This document shows, one piece after another, positions 1 through 10,379 of a stretch of 64,000 bases of DNA. The DNA is taken from NCBI GenBank assembly GCA_038002745.1, contig JBBODD010000001.1:4050547-4114546 (forward strand), in the 5' to 3' direction. This DNA comes from Bacillus sp. FSL H8-0547. GTDB taxonomy: Bacteria > Bacillota > Bacilli > Bacillales > Bacillaceae. The translations under genes and the position numbers were made by a program. Each line of letters opens with the position of its first letter. Position 1 is the first letter of the stretch. The notes beneath the pieces are model-generated. The model was not told the DNA's origin, did not search any database, and was given only the letters and a program-made list of their open reading frames with translations.

Positions 1-512
1 CATGAAACTCTGAAGCGGAAAGAGGCTGTTTCTCCGCCGGACTGCACATTTGACAGCAATGTCATCTCATGAACGGTGATCTTTCTTGAAGGGCGCTCAA
101 TTGTCTGTCCTGCGCGTGCGTATTCATACAGCTTTTTGCCTCCGATTTTGACAGCAGAGTACATAGGCGGCACTTGATCAATCTCACCCGTCAGGCTGCT
201 GAGGGCCTCAAGGGCCATTTCATCTGTAATCATTTCATTGACGGCTTTTTTTTCAACTATTTCACCGGACGCATCCTCTGTTTCGGTTGATATGCCGATG
301 GTCACTTCTGCCTCATAGGTTTTTGACTCTGCCGTTAAATACTCGACGATCTTTGTTGCGCGGCCAAGACACACAGGCAAAACACCCGTTACATCCGGGT
401 CAAGCGTGCCGGTGTGACCCACCTTTTTCGTTTTAGCAATTCTTCTCATTTTCGCGACACAGTCGTGGGATGTCATTCCTGCAGGCTTATGTATTAATAA
501 AACACCTTCCAT
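1..512 (-). CDS. truB: tRNA pseudouridine(55) synthase TruB, 3' part outside window
   Basis: TruB isomerises uridine 55 to pseudouridine in the T-loop of tRNAs. The minus-strand translation starts MEGVLLIHKPAGMTSHD and continues with KKVGHTGTLDPDVTGVLPV, the family motif that carries the catalytic aspartate (GTLDP). Further on come PPMYSAVKIGGKKLYEYAR and a TASFRF stretch, all typical of TruB. The ATG at 512 is preceded by AAAGGCGGA at suitable spacing. Only about 170 residues are present; the C-terminal third lies beyond base 1. It follows rbfA across 65 bases that include a hairpin, and is the last visible gene of the rimP-nusA-infB operon. Confidence 0.95.
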   Translation of the reverse strand, partial: MEGVLLIHKPAGMTSHDCVAKMRRIAKTKKVGHTGTLDPDVTGVLPVCLGRATKIVEYLTAESKTYEAEVTIGISTETEDASGEIVEKKAVNEMITDEMALEALSSLTGEIDQVPPMYSAVKIGGKKLYEYARAGQTIERPSRKITVHEMTLLSNVQSGGETASFRFRVS

Positions 513-548
513 GGAACATGTTCCGCCTTTCTGTCTGCAGGCTAAACG

Positions 549-576
549 AAAAGGATAGACAGATGTCTATCCTTTC
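549..576 (-). terminator. Hairpin between rbfA and truB, possible weak terminator
   Basis: Just after the rbfA stop, the minus strand carries AAGGATAGACA and its exact complement TGTCTATCCTT separated by two bases, followed by TTTTCGTTT. The arms form about ten pairs around a tetraloop. The U-run is interrupted and the stem is AU-rich, so this is a weak terminator or a processing or attenuation hairpin, not a firm operon end. Confidence 0.5.
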
Positions 577-577
577 T

Positions 578-934
578 TCAGTCTTCCTGCTTGTTTTCCT
601 GGTTGATTTCGTGAATCAGCGTTTCGATCCGGTTGCCGTAGTCAACCGATTCATCAAATTCAAAAAGAATCTCAGGTGTCTTTCTGAGCCTGATGCGCTG
701 TCCGATTTCAGAACGGATAAACCCTTTGGCTTTTGCGAGGCCTTTTAGAGTGTTTTCTCTCTTTTCCGCGTCGCCAAGAACTGAAATATAGACTTTTGCA
801 ATTTGAAGGTCTCCCGAAACTCTAACATCAGTTACTGTTACGAAACCGATGCGCGGGTCCTTGATTTTGCGGCTGATGATCTCACCAAGTTCTTTTTTCA
901 TTTGCTCGCCGACTCTGTTTGCTCTTAAACTCAT
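578..934 (-). CDS. rbfA: 30S ribosome-binding factor RbfA
   Basis: RbfA is a small KH-like protein that binds immature 30S subunits and assists 16S rRNA 5'-end maturation. The 118-residue protein (usual family size) begins [20 protein letters not shown] and contains [19 protein letters not shown] and the basic IRLRKTPEI segment, close to B. subtilis RbfA. An in-frame ATG eleven codons upstream is unlikely: the ATG at 934 has a GAGGTGA Shine-Dalgarno nine bases upstream and matches the family N-terminus. It follows ylxP by 19 bases and belongs to the operon that makes InfB and TruB. Confidence 0.96.
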   Translation of the reverse strand: MSLRANRVGEQMKKELGEIISRKIKDPRIGFVTVTDVRVSGDLQIAKVYISVLGDAEKRENTLKGLAKAKGFIRSEIGQRIRLRKTPEILFEFDESVDYGNRIETLIHEINQENKQED

Positions 935-953
935 GCTTTCTTTCACCTCACCG

Positions 954-1232
954 TTAAAACCAATCAAACGAGGTTACAGTGCGCTCAATTTCCGGAAACG
1001 AATCAATCATGGCAAGAGCCTTGTGAATTTCTTTTTCCGTCTGAACTTTACTTGATGTCACGGCAGCTATACCAATCTTTGTCCTCTGCCATGTATCCTG
1101 AAAATCAATTTCTGAAACAGAGACATTCAGTCTCTGCTTCAGTCTCATTAAAACACGCTGTAAAACGGCCCGTTTGTCTTTCAGCGAGCGTGCGTCATAA
1201 ATGATGCATTCGCACTCCGCATATCCAATCAC
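954..1232 (-). CDS. ylxP: YlxP, DUF503 family protein
   Basis: This is a 92-residue DUF503 protein of the YlxP type, conserved between infB and rbfA in Firmicutes. Its biochemical function is not established; the location suggests a role near ribosome assembly. The sequence begins [22 protein letters not shown], the family signature. The start is a GTG whose GTGA overlaps the infB stop by four bases, which implies translational coupling. The upstream SD (GGAAGAG) is weak and distant, supporting coupling. It ends 19 bases before rbfA. Confidence 0.9.
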   Translation of the reverse strand: MIGYAECECIIYDARSLKDKRAVLQRVLMRLKQRLNVSVSEIDFQDTWQRTKIGIAAVTSSKVQTEKEIHKALAMIDSFPEIERTVTSFDWF

Positions 1233-3403
1233 TTGCGTTCGATCTCTTCCATTACGTAAGCTTCAATGACGTCTCCTTCTTTAATGTCATTGAAGTTTTT
1301 AATGGTAATACCGCACTCGTAGTTCTGTGCTACTTCTTTCACATCATCTTTGAAGCGTTTCAGGGCATCCACTTCGCCTTCAAACACGACGATGCCGTCG
1401 CGGATTACGCGGATGCTGCTGTCACGTGTGATTTTGCCGTCCGTTACATATGAACCGGCGATGGTGCCGATTTTAGAAACTTTAATCGTCTGGCGGACTT
1501 CAACCTGACCGATTACTTTTTCTTCGAATTCCGGATCAAGCATACCCTTCATGGCAGCTTCAATTTCTTCGATGACTTTATAAATGATGCGGTGAAGGCG
1601 AATGTCAACATTTTCGGCATCAGCCGTTCTCTTAGCATTTCCATCAGGGCGGACATTAAATCCGATGATGATGGCATTTGATGCAGATGCAAGGATGACA
1701 TCAGATTCGGTGATCGCACCGACTCCGGTCATGATGATTTTCACTTTTACGCCTTCAACATCAATTTTATTAAGAGATGCTGCAAGTGCTTCGGCAGAAC
1801 CTTGTACGTCAGCTTTAACAATCAGGTTGATATCTTTAATATCTCCCTGCTTGATTTGCTCGAACAAGTCGTCAAGGCTTAGTTTTGCGCCTTCTCTGCG
1901 CTGTTCGTCGATTTGTTTGCTCGCACGGGCTTCACCGACCTGGCGCGCTTTTTTCTCATCAGCAAATACCATGAACTGGTCGCCTGCCTGAGGAACATCG
2001 TTCAATCCGGTAATTTCTACAGGAGTTGACGGGCCGACTTCTTTCACGCGTCTTCCAAGATCATTGACCATCGCACGGACGCGTCCGTATGTGTTGCCGA
2101 CTACAATGGAATCCCCGACGCGGAGTGTGCCGTTTTGGACAAGCAGAGTGGCAACAGAACCGCGGCCTTTATCAAGCTGCGCTTCAATAACCGTACCTGT
2201 TGCAGAACGGTTTGGATTTGCTTTCCACTCTTCTACTTCACTTACAAGAAGAATCATCTCAAGCAGTTCTTCAATACCGTCACCGGAAAGTGCTGACAGC
2301 GGAACAAAAATGGTATCCCCGCCCCATGCTTCAGCAACAAGACCGTATTCAGTCAGCTCCTGCATCACGCGGTCAGGATTTGCTGCTTCTTTATCCATTT
2401 TGTTGACTGCTACGATAATCGGCACTTCAGCTGCTTTTGCATGGCTGATTGCTTCAACTGTCTGAGGCATAACACCGTCGTCAGCTGCAACAACAAGAAT
2501 AGTGATGTCCGTTACTTGAGCTCCGCGTGCACGCATCGTTGTAAACGCCGCATGTCCCGGTGTATCAAGGAAGGTAATTTTCTTATCGTTGACAACAACC
2601 TGGTATGCACCGATATGCTGTGTGATTCCGCCAGCCTCGCCTGCTGTTACCTTCGTGTTTCGGATCGAGTCAAGAAGCGTTGTTTTACCGTGGTCAACGT
2701 GACCCATGATCGTTACAACAGGAGGACGGATTTGAAGCTGTTCTTCCTGATCCGCAGTTTCATAGCCTTCAAATTCTGTCACGTCAAAAACGATGATTTC
2801 TTCAACTTCTACACCGTATTCACCCGCAATCAGCTCAATTGAATCTTTGTCAAGATCCTGGTTGATTGTGGCCATTACTCCAAGCATAAAGAGCTTTTTA
2901 ATGATTTCTGAAGGCTCTTTATGAAGCTTTGATGCAAGTTCGCCTACTGTCAGGCTGCCAGTAAACGTAATTTTGCTCGGCAGTTCTTTTTTAGGCTGAA
3001 CCGGAGCTGCTCCCTGTGGTCTGCGCTGATTGCCGCCGCGCTTATTGCCGCCGCCGGGTTTTTTTGCTTGATTGTTTGTTTTTCCTTTATTGAAAGGCTT
3101 GTTGCCGCCTTTGTTTGCTGGTTTATTTGTATTAGCTGGTTTATTTGTATTAGCTGGTTTGTTGTTAGTATTCTCTTGTTTTTGCATAGGCGTTTTGTGA
3201 TCTTCCCTTTGTTTGACAGAAATTGATTTAGATGGTTCTTTTTTATCTGCCTTGTATTTTCCGTCCAGTTTAACAATAACATGATCGTCAATCGTTGACA
3301 TGTGGTTGCTGACTTCTACATTCATGCTCTGCAGGGCTGTTATGACATCCTTGCTAGAGATGTTCTGTTTTTTTGCATATTCGTATACTCTCATTTTCGT
3401 CAC
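1229..3403 (-). CDS. infB: Translation initiation factor IF-2
   Basis: IF-2 is the GTPase that brings fMet-tRNA to the 30S subunit and promotes subunit joining. The 724 residues show an N-terminal IF2_N segment (1-50), a lysine/asparagine-rich linker (about 55-140) with a short NTNKPA repeat, a second IF2_N domain, and the G domain. The G domain has GHVDHGKT at about 234-241, then DTPGHAAF and NKMD, followed by C-terminal beta-barrel domains. The start is a GTG at 3403 after GGGGGTGA; an ATG three codons inside is possible but badly spaced. Upstream is ylxQ, downstream the overlapping ylxP. Confidence 0.97.
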   Translation of the reverse strand: MTKMRVYEYAKKQNISSKDVITALQSMNVEVSNHMSTIDDHVIVKLDGKYKADKKEPSKSISVKQREDHKTPMQKQENTNNKPANTNKPANTNKPANKGGNKPFNKGKTNNQAKKPGGGNKRGGNQRRPQGAAPVQPKKELPSKITFTGSLTVGELASKLHKEPSEIIKKLFMLGVMATINQDLDKDSIELIAGEYGVEVEEIIVFDVTEFEGYETADQEEQLQIRPPVVTIMGHVDHGKTTLLDSIRNTKVTAGEAGGITQHIGAYQVVVNDKKITFLDTPGHAAFTTMRARGAQVTDITILVVAADDGVMPQTVEAISHAKAAEVPIIVAVNKMDKEAANPDRVMQELTEYGLVAEAWGGDTIFVPLSALSGDGIEELLEMILLVSEVEEWKANPNRSATGTVIEAQLDKGRGSVATLLVQNGTLRVGDSIVVGNTYGRVRAMVNDLGRRVKEVGPSTPVEITGLNDVPQAGDQFMVFADEKKARQVGEARASKQIDEQRREGAKLSLDDLFEQIKQGDIKDINLIVKADVQGSAEALAASLNKIDVEGVKVKIIMTGVGAITESDVILASASNAIIIGFNVRPDGNAKRTADAENVDIRLHRIIYKVIEEIEAAMKGMLDPEFEEKVIGQVEVRQTIKVSKIGTIAGSYVTDGKITRDSSIRVIRDGIVVFEGEVDALKRFKDDVKEVAQNYECGITIKNFNDIKEGDVIEAYVMEEIERK
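3117..3160. repeat. 18-bp tandem repeat inside infB linker
   Basis: An 18-base unit (plus strand gctggtttatttgtatta) occurs twice perfectly, followed by a partial third copy starting at 3153. On the coding strand it encodes the repeated six residues NTNKPA in the flexible linker between the two IF2_N domains. Because the unit is a multiple of three, copy-number slippage would keep frame. Confidence 0.9.
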
Positions 3404-3421
3404 ATGGTCACCCCCAGGAAA

Positions 3422-3724
3422 TTAATCGAGCAAGGTTTTCATTTTAGAGGCAAAGCCTGAATCGACGATTGCCACAACGACCCGGGCATCTTTGCCAATC
3501 GCCTGGCCAAGCATATGCCGGTCCGGGACCGAAACAACAGGAATACGATAATAGCTGCATTTGTCATGTACCTTTTTGGCCGTATTATCTGATGCATCCA
3601 GAGAGAGAAGAACGAGTTTCGCGCGGGACTGCCGCACTTCTTTAATGACAAGCTCTTCCCCCGAAACAATTTTTCTTGCCCGATTTGCAAGGCCCAGTAA
3701 GGACATCCATTGCTGTTTTGACAT
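3422..3724 (-). CDS. ylxQ: YlxQ, L7Ae-family RNA-binding protein
   Basis: YlxQ is a 100-residue member of the L7Ae/L30e ribosomal protein superfamily, whose members bind kink-turn RNA. Its exact role in Bacillus is unsettled. Seen here are [20 protein letters not shown], then [21 protein letters not shown] and the C-terminal [13 protein letters not shown], matching the family. The ATG at 3724 overlaps the rnpM stop by one base (TAATG) and is preceded by an AAAAGGAG-type SD. It lies between rnpM and infB, the usual position in Firmicutes. Confidence 0.92.
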   Translation of the reverse strand: MSKQQWMSLLGLANRARKIVSGEELVIKEVRQSRAKLVLLSLDASDNTAKKVHDKCSYYRIPVVSVPDRHMLGQAIGKDARVVVAIVDSGFASKMKTLLD

Positions 3725-3999
3725 TAATGGTTCTCCTTTTCAGCCAGCTGAAGCAATTCTTCATAGATGCTGTCTTCAATTTTCACTTGCAGGTGGTTTG
3801 CGAGGACATTTTTCTTCTTCGCCTGCAAAATAGCGTCTTTATCAAGAGAGAGGTATGCTCCCCGCCCGTTTTTCTTCCCGGTGGGATCGACGGAGACTTC
3901 GCCTTCTTTTGAACGGACAATACGAACAAGTTCTTTTTTAGGTTTCATTTCTCCAGTTGCCACGCATTTGCGGAGCGGAACTTTTCTTTGATTGTTCAC
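3724..3999 (-). CDS. rnpM: RnpM (YlxR), RNase P modulator
   Basis: YlxR-family proteins are small nucleic-acid-binding proteins. The B. subtilis member has been reported to bind RNase P RNA and modulate its activity, hence RnpM. The 91-residue product begins [18 protein letters not shown] and carries the signature GRGAYLS together with [13 protein letters not shown]. The start is GTG at 3999 with AGGTGAGG five to six bases upstream; the adjacent ATG is followed directly by TGA and cannot be used. It is 13 bases after nusA and coupled to ylxQ. Confidence 0.92.
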   Translation of the reverse strand: MNNQRKVPLRKCVATGEMKPKKELVRIVRSKEGEVSVDPTGKKNGRGAYLSLDKDAILQAKKKNVLANHLQVKIEDSIYEELLQLAEKENH

Positions 4000-4012
4000 A
4001 TTGCCTCACCTC

Positions 4013-5146
4013 TTACTTGTCTAGTTCGTCATCACTGAAGGAAAAAAGCGGCTCGTCATCTTCGCTGTCTTCAAGCGGGACATTTGCTCCGGCACGAGGG
4101 TAGATACCCATTTGAACAGCATCTGATTCACTCTTAATATCAATTTTCCAGTTTGTCAGTTTGGCTGCAAGGCGGGCATTCTGGCCTCTTTTTCCAATTG
4201 CGAGGGAAAGCTGGTAATCAGGCACAACAACTGTTGTCGCCTTTTCTTCCTCGTTTACATTGACGTCAAGAACTTTGGAAGGGCTTAAGGCATTGGCAAC
4301 AAATTCGACCGGATCATTCGACCAGTTGACGATGTCGATTTTTTCACCCTTCAGCTCGTTTACAATCGCCTGAACACGCTGGCCTTTAGGTCCAACACAT
4401 GAGCCGACTGGATCAACTTCTGAATTCTCCGAGTAAACAGAGATTTTCGAACGGTCGCCTGCTTCACGGGCTACAGATTTAATTTCAACGGTTCCGTCAT
4501 AGATCTCGGGAACTTCAATTTCAAATAAACGCTTCAGCAGGCCCGGATGAGTGCGCGAAACGAAAATTTGGGGACCCTTTGTAGTTTTTTCCACTTTCGT
4601 GATAAAAACTTTAATGCGGTCATGGGGCTTGTATTTTTCGTTCGGCATTTGTTCGCTTACAGGAAGAAGCGCTTCGATTTTGCCCAGGCTGACGTAGATG
4701 AACTTGGAATCGATGCGCTGCACGATTCCTGTCATAATATCTTCTTCGCGGTCAACGAATTCAGAGTAAATGACTCCGCGTTCTGCTTCGCGCACGCGCT
4801 GAGTGACAACCTGCTTCGCCGTTTGGGCTGCTATGCGGCCGAAATCCTTTGGTGTTACTTCCATTTCCATCACATCATTTACCTGATAGCTCGGATTGAC
4901 GCTTTGGGCTTCTTCAACAGAAACTTCAAGTCTTGGATCATATACTTCATCCACGACATCTTTTCTTGCAAAGACTCTCATTGATCCTGTGTCGCGGTTA
5001 AGATCCACGCGCACATTCTGCGCCTGATTGAAATTTCGTTTATAAGCCGAGATCAAAGCAGCTTCAATTGCTTCAATGATCACTTCTTTGCTGATGCCCT
5101 TTTCTTTTTCAAGGATGGTTAAGGCATCCAGTAATTCATTACTCAT
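4013..5146 (-). CDS. nusA: Transcription termination/antitermination factor NusA
   Basis: NusA binds RNA polymerase, stimulates pausing and intrinsic termination, and takes part in antitermination. The 377-residue protein begins MSNELLDALTILEKEKGI and shows an N-terminal RNAP-binding domain (about 1-125), an S1 domain (GIVQRIDSKFIYVSLG) and two KH domains (GSCVGPKGQRVQAI and LAIGKRGQNARLAAKL). It ends in a short acidic tail. It lacks the C-terminal acidic repeats of proteobacterial NusA, as is normal in Bacillus. An ATG eight codons upstream is less likely; AAGGGGGAA sits correctly before 5146. It lies between rimP and rnpM. Confidence 0.97.
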   Translation of the reverse strand: MSNELLDALTILEKEKGISKEVIIEAIEAALISAYKRNFNQAQNVRVDLNRDTGSMRVFARKDVVDEVYDPRLEVSVEEAQSVNPSYQVNDVMEMEVTPKDFGRIAAQTAKQVVTQRVREAERGVIYSEFVDREEDIMTGIVQRIDSKFIYVSLGKIEALLPVSEQMPNEKYKPHDRIKVFITKVEKTTKGPQIFVSRTHPGLLKRLFEIEVPEIYDGTVEIKSVAREAGDRSKISVYSENSEVDPVGSCVGPKGQRVQAIVNELKGEKIDIVNWSNDPVEFVANALSPSKVLDVNVNEEEKATTVVVPDYQLSLAIGKRGQNARLAAKLTNWKIDIKSESDAVQMGIYPRAGANVPLEDSEDDEPLFSFSDDELDK

Positions 5147-5215
5147 TTTAACGGTTTCCCCCTTATCCATATAGCAGAAATACTTGCATCCTGCTTTTCA
5201 TTTCATAAAAACAAG

Positions 5216-5689
5216 TTAATTGAAGGTGACAGCAAGTCTTGCGCTGGCAACTTTTTCGTATGGAATCTGAATTTGTTTTTTCCGGGTCTTAATTGTGACT
5301 GTTACAACGACGTGTTCTCCGTCAAATCCAGTCAGCTCGCCTTCAAAAACTTTTGAGCCTTCGAAAGGTTCATATGTTTTGATGTACACATTTTTACCAA
5401 TCGATTTTTCGAAGTCAGCTTCTTTTTTAAGCGGGCGTTCAGCACCGGGAGATGAAACTTCGAGGAAATAATTTTGTTCGATCGGATCTGTTTCATCCAG
5501 CTTTTCGCTGAGCTTTTCGCTGACAATCGCACAATGCTCAATATCAATTCCATCGCTTGAGTCTATGAATACGCGAAGAAACCATTCTTTTCCTTCTTTA
5601 ACAAATTCAATATCCACTAATTCCAATGTTAATTCATCTAAAATCGGCGTCACTAGTTCGGCAACGATTTCAGTAACTTTTTTGCTCAT
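5216..5689 (-). CDS. rimP: Ribosome maturation factor RimP
   Basis: RimP acts early in 30S assembly. The 157-residue protein starts [20 protein letters not shown] and contains [37 protein letters not shown] and the [13 protein letters not shown] motif that is diagnostic of the family. The ATG at 5689 has GGAGG five bases upstream; a longer frame back to 5752 has no SD and would overlap the leader hairpin. It is the first gene of the nusA-infB operon, behind a SigA-type promoter and a leader with a terminator-like hairpin. Confidence 0.96.
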   Translation of the reverse strand: MSKKVTEIVAELVTPILDELTLELVDIEFVKEGKEWFLRVFIDSSDGIDIEHCAIVSEKLSEKLDETDPIEQNYFLEVSSPGAERPLKKEADFEKSIGKNVYIKTYEPFEGSKVFEGELTGFDGEHVVVTVTIKTRKKQIQIPYEKVASARLAVTFN

Positions 5690-5878
5690 CCCGTTCCTCC
5701 TTGTGAAATAGAAGCAAATATAGCTTTTAGCTGCTGAAAAACCCTGCTTCATATTGAGCAGGGAATGTATGTACTAAACACGCGATCCGAATGAAGAGAC
5801 ACAAAATATCTCTACTCAATACGAAAGAGTGGGTTTCCCCACTCTCTGCCTCTAACTATCGTTAGCATTTCCATAAAG
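5690..5878 (-). promoter_or_regulatory. rimP-nusA operon leader with tandem hairpins
   Basis: About 180 bases separate the predicted transcription start (about 5871) from rimP. In transcript order they hold CTAAC-GATA-GTTAG (5852-5865), a stem pairing GAGTGGG with CCCACTC (about 5826-5844), an AGAGA/TCTCT stem, and CCCTGCT/AGCAGGG followed by TTTTT (5737-5763). The last looks like an intrinsic terminator 50 bases before the rimP start. The arrangement resembles a transcription-attenuation leader. No known riboswitch class was recognised; the attenuation role is inference. Confidence 0.55.
5737..5763 (-). terminator. Terminator-like hairpin in the rimP leader
   Basis: On the minus strand CCCTGCT and AGCAGGG form a seven-pair stem around an eight-base loop, followed by five T. 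It lies downstream of the rimP promoter and upstream of the rimP SD, so it would terminate leader transcripts rather than polC transcripts. Confidence 0.6.
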
Positions 5879-5907
5879 AATATAACATAACCGGCCATTT
5901 ATTGCAA
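5879..5907 (-). promoter_or_regulatory. SigA-type promoter of rimP-nusA-infB operon
   Basis: The minus strand has TTGCAA, a 17-base spacer and TATATT, with an extended -10 (TG one base before TATATT). Transcription would begin near 5871. It lies between the polC terminator and rimP. Confidence 0.75.
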
Positions 5908-5950
5908 ATTAAAATCATAGACTGTTCAAGGTTCTGAGCCAAATTGCAAG

Positions 5951-5975
5951 AAAAAACCGCCGGTACGGCACCGGT
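5951..5975 (-). terminator. Intrinsic terminator after polC
   Basis: A GC-rich inverted repeat (CCGGT and ACCGG around GCCGT on the minus strand) is followed by CGG and six T, about 26 bases after the polC stop. It fits an intrinsic terminator ending proS-polC transcription ahead of the rimP promoter. Confidence 0.7.
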
Positions 5976-6001
5976 AATTTTCTCCTGTTTCAGGCCGGTC
6001 A

Positions 6002-9000
6002 TTAAAACAGCGAAAGCTGATTCTGGTCAGGGAGCGACTCCAGACATCCCTGGTTCGTCAGGTATTCAATAATCGTCTTGGATACTTTTCCCCGCTGCTG
6101 AAGGTCTTCTTTTGAAAGAAACTCCCCTTCTTCTCTTGCTTTTACAATGTTGATGGCCGCATTTGTCCCAAGTCCCGGAATTGAATTAAAAGGCGGGATG
6201 AGCGAATTGCCGTCGATCAGGAAATCTGTTGCACTTGAGCGGTAAAGGTCGACCTTCTGGAAGGAGTACCCCCGCTCGCACATTTCAAGTGCCAGTTCAA
6301 GGACAGTCAGCAAACTTTTTTCCTTAGGAGATGCTTCAAGCCCTTTCTGGTTAATCTCCTCAATTCGCGCCCTGATTGCAGCAGAACCCTTTGCCATGCT
6401 TTCTACGTCAAAATCATCTGCGCGGACGGTAAAATACGCAGAATAATAAAGAAGCGCATGATGGACTTTAAAGTAGGCGATGCGGACTGCCATTAATACA
6501 TAGGCAGCTGCGTGGGCCTTCGGGAACATATATTTGATTTTCAGGCAGGACCCAATGTACCAGTCAGGCACATTATTTTTTTTCATCTCTTCAACCATAT
6601 CAGGCGTCAGGCCTTTTCCTTTACGGACAGATTCCATAATTTTAAAGGCGAATGATGGCTCAAGCCCCTGATAAATCAAATAAACCATAATATCATCACG
6701 GCATCCGATTACCTCACTCAGAGTGCATGTATTGTCATGGATCAGCTCCTGCGCATTGCCGAGCCATACATCTGTTCCATGAGAAAGGCCGGATATCTGG
6801 ACAAGCTCTGAGAAGGTTGTCGGTTTCGTATCTTCAAGCATCTGTCGGACAAATCTCGTTCCGAATTCGGGAATGCCGAGGGTGCCGGTTTTGCACATGA
6901 TCTGCTCTTCTGTTACGCCGAGTGATTCTGTCCCGCTGAAGATCTTCATAACTTCTTTGTCGTCTGTCGGAATCGTTTTGGGATCTATTCCGCTCAGGTC
7001 CTGAAGCATCCTGATGACCGTCGGATCATCGTGTCCGAGGATATCGAGCTTCAGAAGATTATCGTGAATGGAATGGAAGTCGAAGTGAGTTGTTTTCCAT
7101 TCCGCACCGGTGGCATCTGCCGGAAACTGAATCGGCGAAAAATCATAAATGTCCATATAGTCAGGAACGACGATAATACCGCCCGGATGCTGCCCCGTGC
7201 TTCGTTTTACACCTGTGCAGCCCTGCACGAGACGGTCAACTTCTGCATTTCTGAGCATGAGGTTGTTATCTCCCGCATATCCCTTGACATAGCCGTAAGC
7301 CGTTTTCTCTGCCACGGTGCCGATTGTTCCTGCACGGTATACATTATCTTCGCCGAACAATTCTTTTGTGTAGTTGTGGGCTCTTGGCTGGTATTCTCCC
7401 GAAAAGTTCAAATCGATATCAGGAACCTTATCTCCTTTAAATCCAAGGAACGTTTCAAACGGGATGTCATGGCCGTCTTTATGGTATTTTGCCCCGCATT
7501 CCGGGCAATCCTTGTTCGGAAGGTCAAAACCCGATCCGACAGATCCGTCGTTGAAAAATTCCGAGTGCTTGCAGTCGGGGCATACATAATGCGGCGGCAG
7601 AGGATTCACTTCGGTAATCTCTGTCATCGTTGCAACGAGCGACGATCCGACGGAACCCCGGGATCCTACTAGATAGCCGTCATCAAGCGACTTTTTAACA
7701 AGCTTATGGGAAATGAGGTAAATAACCGCAAATCCATGGCCGATGATGCTCTTTAGTTCTTTTTCAAGTCTTGCTTCCACAATTTCCGGGAGATTGTCCC
7801 CGTATATGCTTCTCGCCATCCCGTAGCTCATATCGCGGATTTCCTGGTCAGCACCTTCGATTTTTGGCGTATACAGGTCGTCCTTGATCGGTTTAATGTC
7901 ATCGATCATAGCCGAAACTTTATGAGTGTTGTCAATGACAATTTCACGGGCTTTTTCTTTTCCGAGAAAATCAAAGCAGTCAAGCATCTCGTTCGTTGAA
8001 CGGAAATGCACATTCGGAAGCTCATGGCGGTTAAGCGGATTTGCCCCGCCCTGCGAACTTACGAGGATTTTCCGGTAAATCTTGTCCTCCGGCTGGAGAT
8101 AATGCACGTTTCCGGTTGCAACAACAGGCTTTTCAAGCTTTTCGCCAAGACTGACAAGATTTGAGATAATTTCTTTCAGCGCCATTTCATCCCTTATATA
8201 TTCCATCTGGATTAAATGACGGTATACCTCAGGCGGCTGAACTTCGATGTAGTCATAAAATGCTGCAATGTCTTCCACTTCTTCAGGGGATTTTTGCATC
8301 ATGCCTTCGAATACTTCACCGCGGTCGCATGCCGATCCGACAATGATCCCTTCCCGGTGTTTGACAAGCTGTGATCTCGGGATGCGCGCAACTCTGTAAA
8401 AATAATCTATATGGGACATGGAAACGAGTTTAAACAAGTTTTTCAGTCCCGTTTCATTCTGGGCAAGAAGAATGGCATGATACGGACGAGCCCGCTGGTA
8501 AGCATTGCCCTGGCCCATATTGTCATTCAGCTGCAGGTGATTTTCAATTCCCTTTTCAGCTGCATCCTTGAGCATGCGCAAAAGAAGATATCCGGTTGCT
8601 TCAGCATCATAAATCGCGCGGTGATGCTGGGTAAGCTCAATGTCGAATCTCTTGGCAAGTGTATTCAGCCTGTGGCTTTTCATCTCGGGATAAAGGAAGC
8701 GTCCAAGTTCAAGCGTATCTATGACTGGGTTTGCAGCCTTCCCGCTGCCAAGCAGCTTTTTGTAGCCTACATTCAAAAAGCCCATATCAAAGCTTGCATT
8801 GTGCGCAACGAGTATGTCGTCCCCGGTCCACTCTTTAAACCGGCGAAGCACTTCATCCACATCCGGGGCGTTTGCCACCATATCATCGGTGATTCCCGTC
8901 AAATCAATCGTTGTAGCCGACAGCCGGTGATGGGGATTGGCGAATGACTCAAACCGGTCAATGATTTCACCGTCTCTGATTTTCACGGCAGCCAGTTCAA

Positions 9001-10309
9001 TAATCGTGTCATAAACAGCGGAAAGACCTGTCGTCTCAACGTCAAATACAACATAGGTCGCTTCAGGCAAAAAGCGGTCCTGCGGGTTGTAGGCAATCGG
9101 AACTCCGTCATCCACCAGATTGATTTCCACACCGTAAAGAATCTTGATGCCGTTTTTCTTTCCTGCCGAATAGGCTTCAGGAAAAGACTGCGCCACTGCA
9201 TGATCTGTAATTGCAATTGCCGGGTGGCCCCACTTTTTAGCCTGTCCAACAAGGGAGCCGACTGATGACACGGCATCCATCTGGCTCATCGGACTGTGAA
9301 GATGAAGTTCGATCCGCTTTTCTTCCGAAGTATCCTGTCTGACTTCCGGTTTGATCTCATTGATATCATTTGCAATCATGACAAGATCTCTTACAAACGT
9401 ATCGTTTTGGATGCTTCCGCGCACTTTCACCCACATGCCCTTTTTCAATGTTTGAAGCAGTGCCGCATCCTCTTTATCACGGGCAAACATTTTCACGAGA
9501 ATGGAGTTTGTGTAGTCTGTTATTTTAAAGGTGCTGAGCGTTCTGCCGCTTCTTAGTTCTCTTGTTTCTGCATCAAACACATAGCCTTGAACGGTGATGC
9601 GGCGCTCTTCATCTTCGATTGTATCAATCTGCTTGATTTCTTCGTCATTTTTTATGGCATATCCGATCATCAGCGGACCTTGAGGAGCTTCATCCTGCTC
9701 TTTGTCTTTCTTCTCCATTTCCGTGATGGCGAGCATGACTTTTTCCTGATCCTCGAGTTTTTTCTTCTCCTGGAACTGTGCGATTTCTTCTTTCGAAATA
9801 GTCGTCACTGTATCGAATTGGAGGGACGGAAACCCGTACTGCGAAAAGCTGTCCTGAAGCAGCGGCGTATATTTTTTCTTAATGGCCATTGCTTCTGTTT
9901 CATTTTTCGTTTTAATGATCAGTTTGACCCCCTGCACTTCAGGAGTCTGTTCATTTAAAAGGGACAGCATGGGAGGAGAGATGCCCTCCAGCTCCTGAAC
10001 ACAAACCGACCAGTAGTCTGCAACGAGTTTATCATTGAACGACTGATCTTGGACCGTCAGCTGAAAGGTTACATCTGCAATATGAGAAAATGCTTTTGTC
10101 AGCTTTGCCTGAAAAAGGCGGTATGCATCAAATGGGAGGATTTTTTGAAAGGAAAACTGAAACTCCCATTTTTTCTGCTGTTTTAAAACAGTCAGTTTTG
10201 TAATGGCACCTTCAGAGAAAAACGGATAAACCGTATCTTCTGTCAGCCCGATTTGCTGAAGCAGAAGGTGAAATCGTTCTTTTTGAGCCTTGAGACGCTC
10301 TTCTTGCAT
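6002..10309 (-). CDS. polC: DNA polymerase III alpha subunit, Gram-positive PolC type
   Basis: PolC is the replicative polymerase of low-GC Gram-positives. The 1435-residue protein has an N-terminal region and OB fold ([18 protein letters not shown]). A PHP domain ([16 protein letters not shown]) is interrupted by a DEDD 3'-5' exonuclease ([41 protein letters not shown]). Next come a zinc-binding segment with CPDC and CPECGAKYH and the polymerase core ([26 protein letters not shown]). It ends in QLSLF, a clamp-binding type tail. An upstream in-frame ATG (10396) is rejected: the ATG at 10309 has AAGGAGGG and matches the B. subtilis N-terminus and length. Confidence 0.97.
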   Translation of the reverse strand: MQEERLKAQKERFHLLLQQIGLTEDTVYPFFSEGAITKLTVLKQQKKWEFQFSFQKILPFDAYRLFQAKLTKAFSHIADVTFQLTVQDQSFNDKLVADYWSVCVQELEGISPPMLSLLNEQTPEVQGVKLIIKTKNETEAMAIKKKYTPLLQDSFSQYGFPSLQFDTVTTISKEEIAQFQEKKKLEDQEKVMLAITEMEKKDKEQDEAPQGPLMIGYAIKNDEEIKQIDTIEDEERRITVQGYVFDAETRELRSGRTLSTFKITDYTNSILVKMFARDKEDAALLQTLKKGMWVKVRGSIQNDTFVRDLVMIANDINEIKPEVRQDTSEEKRIELHLHSPMSQMDAVSSVGSLVGQAKKWGHPAIAITDHAVAQSFPEAYSAGKKNGIKILYGVEINLVDDGVPIAYNPQDRFLPEATYVVFDVETTGLSAVYDTIIELAAVKIRDGEIIDRFESFANPHHRLSATTIDLTGITDDMVANAPDVDEVLRRFKEWTGDDILVAHNASFDMGFLNVGYKKLLGSGKAANPVIDTLELGRFLYPEMKSHRLNTLAKRFDIELTQHHRAIYDAEATGYLLLRMLKDAAEKGIENHLQLNDNMGQGNAYQRARPYHAILLAQNETGLKNLFKLVSMSHIDYFYRVARIPRSQLVKHREGIIVGSACDRGEVFEGMMQKSPEEVEDIAAFYDYIEVQPPEVYRHLIQMEYIRDEMALKEIISNLVSLGEKLEKPVVATGNVHYLQPEDKIYRKILVSSQGGANPLNRHELPNVHFRSTNEMLDCFDFLGKEKAREIVIDNTHKVSAMIDDIKPIKDDLYTPKIEGADQEIRDMSYGMARSIYGDNLPEIVEARLEKELKSIIGHGFAVIYLISHKLVKKSLDDGYLVGSRGSVGSSLVATMTEITEVNPLPPHYVCPDCKHSEFFNDGSVGSGFDLPNKDCPECGAKYHKDGHDIPFETFLGFKGDKVPDIDLNFSGEYQPRAHNYTKELFGEDNVYRAGTIGTVAEKTAYGYVKGYAGDNNLMLRNAEVDRLVQGCTGVKRSTGQHPGGIIVVPDYMDIYDFSPIQFPADATGAEWKTTHFDFHSIHDNLLKLDILGHDDPTVIRMLQDLSGIDPKTIPTDDKEVMKIFSGTESLGVTEEQIMCKTGTLGIPEFGTRFVRQMLEDTKPTTFSELVQISGLSHGTDVWLGNAQELIHDNTCTLSEVIGCRDDIMVYLIYQGLEPSFAFKIMESVRKGKGLTPDMVEEMKKNNVPDWYIGSCLKIKYMFPKAHAAAYVLMAVRIAYFKVHHALLYYSAYFTVRADDFDVESMAKGSAAIRARIEEINQKGLEASPKEKSLLTVLELALEMCERGYSFQKVDLYRSSATDFLIDGNSLIPPFNSIPGLGTNAAINIVKAREEGEFLSKEDLQQRGKVSKTIIEYLTNQGCLESLPDQNQLSLF

Positions 10310-10350
10310 GTCTGATTTTTCCCTCCTTGAAATTTTGTCCATCATAATTG

Positions 10351-10379
10351 AAGGTACCTCGCACTGAGCGGGGTACCTT
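10351..10379 (-). promoter_or_regulatory. Inverted repeat in the polC upstream region
   Basis: AAGGTACC and GGTACCTT flank a 13-base centre that adds a three-pair CGC/GCG extension. The element lies 42 bases before the polC ATG and is not followed by a T-run, so it is not a normal terminator. A possible -10 (TATGAT, 10404-10409) sits just upstream with a poor -35. The hairpin could then be in the 5' leader of polC or serve as an operator. Function is unknown. Confidence 0.4.

Noticed and set aside
470..748. Plus-strand open frame of 92 codons over truB/rbfA
   Set aside because: It lies antisense to two clearly conserved genes, has no SD, and its sequence resembles no family.
7031..7672. 213-codon plus-strand frame inside polC
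   Set aside because: Antisense shadow of the polymerase core; residue pattern is the complement of conserved PolC codons.
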